From assembly GCA_002423545.1 (NCBI GenBank), contig DIWP01000058.1, positions 3,812 to 14,517 on the forward strand: a DNA stretch of 10,706 nucleotides, given 5' to 3'. The position numbers and the translations under genes are program-made. Position 1 is the stretch's first letter. Every line of letters starts with the position of its first letter. Positions 1-9,591 of this stretch are shown one piece after another. The notes beneath the pieces are model-generated. The model was not told where the DNA came from, ran no database searches, and saw only the letters and a program-made list of their open reading frames with translations. This DNA comes from Thermoleophilia bacterium UBA6103 (GTDB lineage: Bacteria; Actinomycetota; Thermoleophilia; UBA2241).

Positions 1-313
1 GCCTGAGAGGCGGGGATGGCACTGGGCTCGACTGTCACAGAATCGGCTAATTCGTGGAGCGGATTCGGCTTCAAGGCCGTACTTCGACCCCTGTTGGCAG
101 TCACGCTCGACACCTACAGCCACGCACGTCCTGCCGCAGGCAGACGCCGAGGCGGCCAGCCAGATCGCGGCTCTGCTCGAGGCAACCGAGTGAGGCTGCT
201 GATCGCGATGTCGCTTCGTGCTCAGCCTGTGCCGACGCTCAGGAACGGAGCCGGACCGGGTAGCGATCTCGACTCCGGGGTACGCTGATAGGCAGCGACC
301 AGAGAGGGCAAGT
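1..313. other. Left-edge region with no intact gene
   Basis: No intact coding region can be supported here. The only recognisable content is the tail of a tyrosine integrase, listed separately at 91-193. Bases 1-90 translate, in the integrase frame, to residues unlike an integrase and include a stop near base 4, so the relic appears truncated at its 5' end close to base 90. Bases 194-313 hold a weak promoter-like TACGCT at 281-286 and the ribosome site of the small gene that starts at 314. Confidence 0.5.
91..193 (+). pseudogene. Tyrosine recombinase (phage-type integrase) C-terminal remnant, frameshifted
   Basis: Codons from about base 91 read LLAVTLDTYSH, which resembles the conserved region around the catalytic tyrosine of phage-type integrases (usual form: T-L-D-x-Y-S-H-V-L-P). 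At 121-128 the sequence has CACG twice in a row. If one copy is removed, the frame continues as HVLPQADAEAASQIAALLEA to a TGA at 191-193, a typical integrase C-terminal helix and end. The family normally has 300 to 400 residues; only about 34 remain, and nothing upstream resembles the catalytic domain. The tyrosine is the residue that attacks DNA during site-specific recombination. This copy must be dead, both from the 4-bp duplication and from 5' truncation. It points toward the 3' end of tRNA-Lys at 727, a common integration site for such elements. Recognition rests on the motif alone. Confidence 0.58.
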
Positions 314-493
314 ATGACGCTCTCGAGTGCCTATGAACGTGCCCTCGAGCGAATCGAGGCCAGGCCGGAGCTGGAGCCCTACCGCGAGCTGATCCTGGGT
401 GACTGGCCTGAGGGCGATGCCCACTACGAGTGGGCGGCGACCTGCGACCTGGCCGACCTCATCTCCTGGGCGAAGGAGACGGGCGCCCCTTGA
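314..493 (+). CDS. Small acidic hypothetical protein, 59 aa
   Basis: The ATG at 314 follows AGAGAGGG (301-308) at a sensible ribosome-site distance, so I prefer it to in-frame starts further upstream, which would run back through non-coding sequence. The protein begins MTLSSAYERALERIEARPEL and ends LADLISWAKETGAP. It is mostly predicted helix, acidic, and has no signal peptide or membrane segment. The central W-P-E-G-D-x-H-Y-x-W pattern followed by a short helix ending in S-W-A-K-E is reminiscent of small uncharacterised proteins in other bacteria, but I cannot assign a family. It is the only plus-strand gene with a good start and lies between the integrase relic and tRNA-Lys, which faces it. 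It could be cargo of the lost element or a host gene. No function is claimed. Confidence 0.6.
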   Translation: MTLSSAYERALERIEARPELEPYRELILGDWPEGDAHYEWAATCDLADLISWAKETGAP

Positions 494-726
494 ACCGTGG
501 CTACGCCGCGGTGCTGGCGCCGAGCAAGAACCACGCCAGACATGGCGCCCAGCGTGTGTCTTTGGTTCGGCCGAAGTTCGGGACAAGGGACTGGGCTGCT
601 CGACCATGCCGATTCGTGTCGATAAGGAGCGATGCGTGCTCGCCTGTCGCGTCGGCATCGCGTCGGCATGGAGGCTGGGGAGCGTGCGCATCTGTGCGCA
701 ATCATGCCGCACAGTATGGACGGAAG
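494..726. other. Gap between small gene and tRNA-Lys
   Basis: No convincing gene is seen in these 233 bases, which separate two convergent genes. A perfect 10-bp palindrome TTCGGCCGAA lies at 566-575, and GCGTCGGCAT occurs twice in tandem around 648-668. Neither looks like a terminator with a T-run. If an element once integrated at the tRNA 3' end, this stretch would be its innermost part. Confidence 0.4.
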
Positions 727-802
727 TGGTGGGCCGCGCAGGGATCGAACCTGCGACACCCTGATTAAAAGTCAGGTGCTCTGCCAACTGAGCTAGCGGC
801 CC
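727..802 (-). tRNA. tRNA-Lys (anticodon TTT)
   Basis: On the minus strand a complete 76-nt cloverleaf can be drawn. The acceptor stem GGGCCGC pairs with GCGGCCC. The D arm is GCTC-AGTTGGCA-GAGC. The anticodon stem CCTGA/TCAGG encloses the loop CTTTTAA with anticodon TTT, reading AAA and AAG lysine codons. The T arm is GCAGG-TTCGATC-CCTGC. The discriminator base is A, and the 3' CCA is encoded (bases 727-729 on the plus strand are TGG). A TAGAAT box lies 10 nt upstream of the 5' end. The 3' end faces the integrase relic at the left of the window. Confidence 0.98.
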
Positions 803-812
803 GGAGGGGTCG

Positions 813-818
813 ATTCTA
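813..818 (-). promoter_or_regulatory. -10 box of tRNA-Lys
   Basis: TAGAAT on the minus strand ends 10 nt before the tRNA 5' end, placing transcription start only a few bases upstream of the mature tRNA. The extended sequence TAGAATCGACCCC is nearly identical to the one upstream of purH. No clear TTGACA-type -35 hexamer is present 16 to 18 bp upstream. Confidence 0.65.
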
Positions 819-826
819 CCATCGCC

Positions 827-896
827 GCTGTGGGCGGCACGCTGCAGGCGTGACCGGCCCGGCCTCCACGGTGTGGGCGAGGCTGTGGGCGGCACG
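827..896. repeat. 15-bp exact direct repeat, 55 bp apart
   Basis: GCTGTGGGCGGCACG occurs at 827-841 and again at 882-896, between the acetyltransferase stop and the tRNA-Lys promoter. The first copy covers the -35 region of the tRNA promoter. No further copy was noticed in the window. Confidence 0.7.
862..883 (-). terminator. Possible hairpin after the acetyltransferase gene
   Basis: Beginning 20 nt after the stop codon at 904, GCCT/AGGC (862-865 with 880-883) encloses CCAC/GTGG (866-869 with 873-876) around a GGT loop, with a three-base internal bulge. There is no T-run, so intrinsic termination is uncertain. The position between the operon end and the tRNA promoter fits a terminator. Confidence 0.3.
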
Positions 897-903
897 GTGA
901 GCC

Positions 904-2217
904 TTATCGGATGCGGCGCCAGGCCTCGTGCAGACCGCCGGACAGGCCGCGGCTGGAGCAGGAACGGATCTCGCCGCTGCGGACGTAGCCGCAGCGCACG
1001 GCGGTGCGGGCGGACGACAGGTTGTCGGGGTCTATCATCAGCTCGCAGACGCCGTAGCGGCCGTCGTCGAGCACCCACTCGGTGACGGCGTCGAGGGCGG
1101 CCGCGGCGATGCCACGGCCGCGTGCCGCTTCTCGCACGAGGTACCCGAGCTCCGCCACGTCGGCGAAGCGGCTGCGGTGAGCTCCGCACGATCCGAGCAG
1201 TCCGCCGCCGACGATGGCGAACACGGGCAGGTGGTCTTCCTGCCAGCCGCGGGCGGCTTCGGCGATGAAGCGGCGTTCCTCGTCGATGCTCATCTGTGGC
1301 CCGATCTCGACGCACCAGCGCGCGATCTGCTCGTCGCCGCTGAACATCTGCAACGCCGCCTCCGCGTCACGCAGCTGCCAGGGCCGAAGCTCCACGTCGC
1401 CGACGGTCGTGCGGGCGGCAGGATCCACAGGGTCGACGCCGTCCTGCACTCCCTCCAGTGAGAGCACCGGGTGGGGTCTCGGCCGCGAGTCGTCGGGCAG
1501 GCGGGCGAAGCTGTAGTAGTCGTTGCGCAGCCCGCGATGCTCCAGGTAGGAGCGCAGCAGGCCCTCGCGGCGGAAGCCGCTGCGCGAGGCGATCACCTGC
1601 GACTCGAAGTTGAGCGGGTGGATGATCAGCTCCACGCGCGGCAGGCGCAGCTCCTCGAAGGCCCAACGGGTGACGATCGCCACGGCCCGCCGGGCGATGC
1701 CGCGGCGGCGCTCTCCGGGGTGTGTCCAGTAACCGATCTCACCGGCCTGTCGGTCGTGGCGGAAGTTCATGCCGACGGCGCCGAGCACGCGGCCGGTCGT
1801 GGCGTCGGTGACGGCCATGTGGGCGTACTCGGCGGCCGCCAGCTCGCGTTCGGCGCGGACCAGGAAGTCGGCGGCCTCGGTGGGGCCGTAGGGGTGCGGC
1901 ATGCCGACGATCCAGTAGGCCGCCGAGCCGTCCCGCAGGCCGTCGACGATGGCCGGCGTGTCGGCGGCCGTCCAGGTGCGCAAGCAAACGACGCCGTCGC
2001 TGAGTCGTGTGGCCACGTCCGGACGTGCCACGGCGCGGATGCGGTCGGCCAGCTCGGCGTCGGTGAGACGGGGCGCCGCTGGCCGCGAGTACTTCTCCGT
2101 CGCAGCCGCGGACTCTGCGGCCGGTCCGGTGACCGCAGGTTCTCTACTTGCCTGCTCGCTGCCGGCCGCTGCCGGCGGCGTCTGGCCGGCGTGCCGGCTC
2201 AGCTCGGTGCCGCTCAA
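904..2217 (-). CDS. Tandem-domain GNAT N-acetyltransferase
   Basis: This 437-residue protein has two complete GNAT folds, so each would transfer an acyl group from acetyl-CoA to an amine. Domain 1 covers roughly residues 73-240, with the CoA-binding motif A around GYWTHPGERRRGIARRA (162-178) and a typical N-x-x-S-x-x-x-x-x-x-x-G-F segment (NFESQVIASRSGF). Domain 2 covers about 273-437, with GYLVREAARGRGIAAAAL (358-375) and NLSSARTAVRCGY. Both look closest to the RimJ/RimL type, whose members acetylate protein N-termini, antibiotics or small amines; the substrate is unknown. Residues 1-70 are a low-complexity Ala/Pro/Ser lead plus one helix. The start is inferred: no ATG is available, and the TTG at 2217 overlaps the purH TGA, with GGAGG (2229-2233) 11 nt upstream. 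In-frame GTGs at residues 63 and 68 lack a ribosome site. The overlap implies translational coupling to purH. Confidence 0.9.
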   Translation of the reverse strand: MSGTELSRHAGQTPPAAAGSEQASREPAVTGPAAESAAATEKYSRPAAPRLTDAELADRIRAVARPDVATRLSDGVVCLRTWTAADTPAIVDGLRDGSAAYWIVGMPHPYGPTEAADFLVRAERELAAAEYAHMAVTDATTGRVLGAVGMNFRHDRQAGEIGYWTHPGERRRGIARRAVAIVTRWAFEELRLPRVELIIHPLNFESQVIASRSGFRREGLLRSYLEHRGLRNDYYSFARLPDDSRPRPHPVLSLEGVQDGVDPVDPAARTTVGDVELRPWQLRDAEAALQMFSGDEQIARWCVEIGPQMSIDEERRFIAEAARGWQEDHLPVFAIVGGGLLGSCGAHRSRFADVAELGYLVREAARGRGIAAAALDAVTEWVLDDGRYGVCELMIDPDNLSSARTAVRCGYVRSGEIRSCSSRGLSGGLHEAWRRIR

Positions 2218-3767
2218 TGCAGGAAGTGCCTCCGGCCGCTGAAGACCATCGCCGCGCCGCGTCGCTCGCAGACCTCGATCGCCGGCTCGTCGCCCTTGGA
2301 GCCGCCGGGCTGTATGAATGCCGTGGCGCCGGCGTCGATCGCCTCTTCCACCGAGTCGGGGAACGGGAAGAAGGCGTCGGAGCCGACCACCGAGCCCTCG
2401 AGCGCGTCGGCTCCCAGGTTCACCTCGGCCTTGCTGACCGCGATCCGCGTGGAATCGATGCGGCTCATCTGCCCGGCGCCGACGCCCAGCGTGGCCAGGT
2501 CGCGGGCGAACACGATGGCGTTGCTCTTGACGTGCTTGGCGACCCGGTAGGCGAAGAGCAGGTCGCCCCACTCGTTCTCATCGGGATGACGACTGGTGGC
2601 CACCGTCATACCGTCGCGGTCCTCCATGTCGGTGTCCTTGTCCTGGACGAGGATGCCGCCGAGCACGTGCTTGCCGTCGAACTCACCGGGGTTGAGCTCG
2701 CGGCGCTCCGTATTGAGCAGGATGCGGATGTCCTGCTTGGCCTGGAGGATCTCGAGGGCGTCGGTGTCGAAGCCGGGGGCCAGGATGACCTCGACGAAGA
2801 GCTTGCTGAGGCGTTCGGCCGTCTCGGCGTCGACGGAGCGGTTCACGGCGATGATGGAGCCGAAGGCGCTCACCGGGTCGCAGGCGAGCGCCTTGTCGTA
2901 GGCGTGCGCCAGCGTGTCGCCGAGCGCGCAGCCGCAGGGGTTGTTGTGCTTGATCATCACCACGCACGGCAGCGTGAACTCGGCGCACAGCGAGCGGGCG
3001 GCGTGGAGGTCGTAGAGGTTGTTGAACGAGAGCTTCTTGCCGTGCAGCTGCTCGACGCGGCTGAGCAGATGATGGCGTCGCCCCGACTCGGTGTAATAGG
3101 CGGCCCGCTGGTGCGGGTTCTCGCCGTAGCTCAGGTCCATGATCTTGCGGTAATGGGCGAAGTAGTCGTCGGGCAGGCCCTCGGCGGCCTCGAGGAACCA
3201 GTTGGCGATGGCGATGTCGTAGTGGGCGGTGGTGCGGAAGGCCTTTGCCGCCAGGGCACGCAACGTCTCGGGAGAGAGTCCGCCGGTGTCGCGCAGCTCG
3301 GCGAGGAGCGGCTCGTAGTCGGCCTTGTCGGTGACCACGGCGACGCCGCTGTGGTTCTTGGCGGCGGCGCGGATCATCGACGGCCCGCCGATGTCGATGT
3401 TCTCGATGACCTCGGCCTCGTCGACGCCGCGTTTGCCGGCGACCTGCTCGAACGGATAGAGGCTGACGCAGACGAGGTCGATGGGGTCGATGTCATGTTC
3501 GGCGATGGTCTGCATGTGCTCGGGGACCTCGCGGTTGGCCAGGACGCCGCCCATGAGGCGCGGGTGCATGGTCTTCACGCGGCCGTCGAGCATCTCGGGG
3601 AAGCCGGTGACGTCCTCGACCAGGGTGACCGGCACGTCGCTCTCGGCGAGCAGGCGGGCGGTGCCGCCGGTGGAGACGATCTGGGCGCCGAGGTCGGAGA
3701 GGCCGCGGGCGAAGTCGACCACGCCTTCCTTGTCATACACGGAGATCAGTGCTCGCCGGACGTTCAT
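2214..3767 (-). CDS. purH: Bifunctional AICAR transformylase / IMP cyclohydrolase
   Basis: PurH carries out the last two steps of de novo purine synthesis: 10-formyl-THF formylates AICAR to FAICAR, which is then closed to IMP. Length is 517 aa, normal for the family. The N-terminal cyclohydrolase (MGS-like) domain spans about residues 1-195, with SVYDK (9-13), STGGT (32-36) and EMLDGRVKTMHPRLMGG (58-74). The transformylase domain follows, with SYGENPHQRAA (213-223), LSFNNLYDLHAA, the catalytic Lys-His in IKHNNPCG (272-279), DPVSAFGSIIA, and the canonical GRRHFLH end. The ATG at 3767 is chosen because GAGGAGGGG (3774-3782) sits 6 nt upstream and because it begins the expected MNVRRALISVYDK. 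A TAGAAT box lies 34 nt upstream of the start. The stop codon overlaps the start of the acetyltransferase gene. Cytosolic enzyme. Confidence 0.98.
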   Translation of the reverse strand: MNVRRALISVYDKEGVVDFARGLSDLGAQIVSTGGTARLLAESDVPVTLVEDVTGFPEMLDGRVKTMHPRLMGGVLANREVPEHMQTIAEHDIDPIDLVCVSLYPFEQVAGKRGVDEAEVIENIDIGGPSMIRAAAKNHSGVAVVTDKADYEPLLAELRDTGGLSPETLRALAAKAFRTTAHYDIAIANWFLEAAEGLPDDYFAHYRKIMDLSYGENPHQRAAYYTESGRRHHLLSRVEQLHGKKLSFNNLYDLHAARSLCAEFTLPCVVMIKHNNPCGCALGDTLAHAYDKALACDPVSAFGSIIAVNRSVDAETAERLSKLFVEVILAPGFDTDALEILQAKQDIRILLNTERRELNPGEFDGKHVLGGILVQDKDTDMEDRDGMTVATSRHPDENEWGDLLFAYRVAKHVKSNAIVFARDLATLGVGAGQMSRIDSTRIAVSKAEVNLGADALEGSVVGSDAFFPFPDSVEEAIDAGATAFIQPGGSKGDEPAIEVCERRGAAMVFSGRRHFLH

Positions 3768-3773
3768 CTCAGG

Positions 3774-3782
3774 CCCCTCCTC
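3774..3782 (-). promoter_or_regulatory. purH: purH ribosome binding site
   Basis: GAGGAGGGG on the minus strand, six bases before the ATG at 3767, is a near-ideal Shine-Dalgarno sequence. It decides the purH start against longer in-frame readings that run back through the intergenic repeats. Confidence 0.85.
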
Positions 3783-3801
3783 GTTGTACGGCTCGGGGAC
3801 G

Positions 3802-3807
3802 ATTCTA
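3802..3807 (-). promoter_or_regulatory. purH: -10 box of purH
   Basis: TAGAAT in the context GATAGAATCGTCCCC predicts a start about 28 nt upstream of the purH ATG. It shares TAGAATCG-N-CCCC with the tRNA-Lys promoter. No convincing -35 is visible. If this promoter is used, the hairpin repeats at 3941-4103 lie upstream of the purH transcript and belong to the 3' region of gltB. Confidence 0.6.
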
Positions 3808-3940
3808 TCGGCCCCGGAGGCCGGCGGCGAGGGGTTGCGGCGGACGCCGAGGACGGGTGCGATCGCGGCGGCCGCGACCGGGAGCGGAGCGCCAGGGGTC
3901 CCGTCGTGGAACTCGCGGGCCGCCGGGGGTCCGGTTGCGA

Positions 3941-4037
3941 GGCTCTGGGATGTGTGGGCATCTCGACCCCTCGCAGATGTACACAGAACGCAGAGGCGAT
4001 CGAGAGTCGACGGTCGGGTGCGCACAAAAGACGGCGG
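3941..4037 (-). repeat. Intergenic hairpin repeat, copy A
   Basis: These 97 bp match 9404-9500 at 94 positions; the first 74 are identical. Plus-strand landmarks are GGCTCTGGGATGTGTGGGC at the left, CCCCTCG in the middle, GATGTACACA, then CGATCGAGAGTCGACGG. The core folds: TGTGT (3951-3955) pairs with ACACA (3981-3985), and CATCT (3959-3963) pairs with AGATG (3975-3979) around an 11-nt loop. It follows the gltB stop and precedes the purH promoter. Confidence 0.9.
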
Positions 4038-4058
4038 GGGGCACCGGCCGCGTCGCGA

Positions 4059-4103
4059 GGCTCTGGGATGTGTGGGCTTTTCAGCCCCTCAGCGATGTAC
4101 ACA
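4059..4103 (-). repeat. Intergenic hairpin repeat, copy B (diverged)
   Basis: The 45-bp core matches copy A ungapped at 38 of 45 positions. The outer stem is kept (TGTGT 4069-4073 with ACACA 4099-4103). The inner stem of copy A is lost and replaced by another: GGGCT (4074-4078) pairs with AGCCC (4083-4087) across a TTTC loop, which reads GGGCT-GAAA-AGCCC on the minus strand, a GNRA-type tetraloop. It lies 63 nt after the gltB stop, 118 bp from copy A in the same orientation. The downstream part shared by A and C is not present. Confidence 0.85.
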
Positions 4104-4166
4104 TATGCGCAGTCGCGGTCGGTGGGGTGTGCGACAGTGGGGCCTCTCGACTCTTCTCCGGTGCGA

Positions 4167-9200
<5,034 letters not shown>

Positions 9201-9273
9201 ATCGTTGCCCCGTGGCTCGGGTGCGGACGAAGGGGTTGGATCACCTCAGGTGGCCGATCCCCGCTCGACAACG

Positions 9274-9292
9274 TATGGACAGAGCGTCCATA
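9274..9292. promoter_or_regulatory. gltB: Perfect 7-bp inverted repeat upstream of gltB
   Basis: TATGGAC (9274-9280) and GTCCATA (9286-9292) are exact inverted repeats with a 5-nt spacer AGAGC, 73 to 92 bp upstream of the gltB start. If the promoter at 9313-9341 is used, the site falls about 14 to 32 nt after the start of transcription, so it could be a dimeric repressor operator or a leader hairpin. It is AT-richer than its surroundings. No regulator is identified. Confidence 0.55.
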
Positions 9293-9312
9293 AGAAGCCG
9301 TCTGAGTTGGCA

Positions 9313-9341
9313 ATACTGGCACAGGCTGTCCGAAACGGCAA
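9313..9341 (-). promoter_or_regulatory. gltB: Candidate gltB promoter
   Basis: On the minus strand TTGCCG (9341-9336) is followed after exactly 17 bp by CAGTAT (9318-9313). The -35 matches TTGACA at four of six positions. The -10 keeps only A2, A5 and T6. The predicted leader is about 106 nt. It does not share the TAGAATCG pattern of the other two promoters, so this is a weak call. Confidence 0.35.
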
Positions 9342-9352
9342 TAGTGCGGTAG

Positions 9353-9408
9353 GCGCCGGTGGTCTCGTCACGAGGCTCACGTGCTCCGGTGGTCCCGTCG
9401 CGCGGCTC
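9353..9408 (-). repeat. Degenerate 30-bp tandem repeat beside copy C
   Basis: Bases 9353-9378 match 9383-9408 at 22 of 26 positions with a 30-bp period (common core CCGGTGGTC-Y-CGTC-R-CG-M-GGCTC). The second unit runs directly into hairpin repeat copy C. Related blocks (GGTCCCGTCG, GGTCCGGTTGCGAGGCTC) flank copy A at about 3898-3945, so these units may be part of the larger repeat element. Confidence 0.65.
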
Positions 9409-9500
9409 TGGGATGTGTGGGCATCTCGACCCCTCGCAGATGTACACAGAACGCAGAGGCGATCGAGAGTCGACGGTTGGGTACGCACAGAAGACGGCGG
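9404..9500 (-). repeat. Intergenic hairpin repeat, copy C
   Basis: This is 94/97 identical to 3941-4037; the only differences lie in its last 23 bases (9478, 9483, 9490). It has the same foldable core: TGTGT (9414-9418) with ACACA (9444-9448), and CATCT (9422-9426) with AGATG (9438-9442). It begins 92 nt after the HAD gene stop and lies upstream of the candidate gltB promoter, in the same orientation as copies A and B. Confidence 0.9.
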
Positions 9501-9550
9501 CGGAGTCGGCAGCGGAGCGTCAGCAGCGGGGGTGCAGGGCCGGTCGTGTC

Positions 9551-9578
9551 GGCGGAAGGACGAAGTGCTTCCTTCGCC
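9551..9578 (-). terminator. Hairpin after the HAD gene
   Basis: Fourteen bases after the stop codon, GGC-G-GAAGGA (9551-9560) pairs with TCCTTC-GCC (9570-9578): nine base pairs with one bulged G and a 9-nt loop. No T-run follows on the minus strand, so a terminator is inferred from position and stem strength only. Confidence 0.42.
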
Positions 9579-9591
9579 GGTCGCCCGGCCG

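Larger units (their letters stand above)
3768..4166. other. gltB-purH intergenic region
   Basis: This 399-bp gap has no supportable gene. From the gltB side it contains hairpin repeat copy B (4059-4103), copy A (3941-4037), a degenerate tail related to a 30-bp repeat (about 3898-3940), the purH -10 box and the purH ribosome site. Apparent minus-strand reading frames through it (for example one giving V-Y-I-C-E-G-S-R) are translations of the repeat and lack a ribosome site. Confidence 0.7.
9201..9591. other. Intergenic region between the HAD gene and gltB
   Basis: These 391 bases hold, in the direction of transcription, a hairpin after the HAD stop (9551-9578), hairpin repeat copy C (9404-9500), a 30-bp degenerate tandem repeat (9353-9408), a candidate gltB promoter (9313-9341) and a perfect inverted repeat (9274-9292). 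No gene is supported. A minus-strand frame giving M-Y-I-C-E-G-S-R and ending at 9241 is open but is built from the repeats and has no good ribosome site. Confidence 0.65.

Noticed and set aside
16..288. A 90-codon plus-strand frame starting MALGSTVTES
   Set aside because: It spans the integrase relic in the pre-frameshift frame and continues in the wrong frame after the CACG duplication; no ribosome site or sensible protein.
399..1315. Frames across the tRNA giving phrases such as G-R-A-G-I-E-P-A-T-P and L-A-Q-L-A-E-H
   Set aside because: These are the well-known artefacts of translating a tRNA gene and its complement; the tRNA-Lys cloverleaf explains the bases.
3768..4025. A longer purH starting upstream at 4025
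   Set aside because: The extra residues are a translation of repeat copy A, whereas the ATG at 3767 has an ideal ribosome site and the canonical PurH N-terminus.
3941..4103. Known riboswitch for purH (purine, glycine or glutamine type)
   Set aside because: The repeats lie upstream of the likely purH promoter, occur also before gltB, and do not show conserved cores I know for those riboswitches.
9241..9447. A 68-codon minus-strand frame M-Y-I-C-E-G-S-R upstream of gltB as a leader peptide
   Set aside because: The start and most of its length come from the hairpin repeat and 30-bp units; there is no ribosome site, and substitutions between copies are not of the coding type.
9353..9500. CRISPR array
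   Set aside because: Only two degenerate 30-bp units without regular spacers, and the wider repeat is dispersed rather than arrayed.
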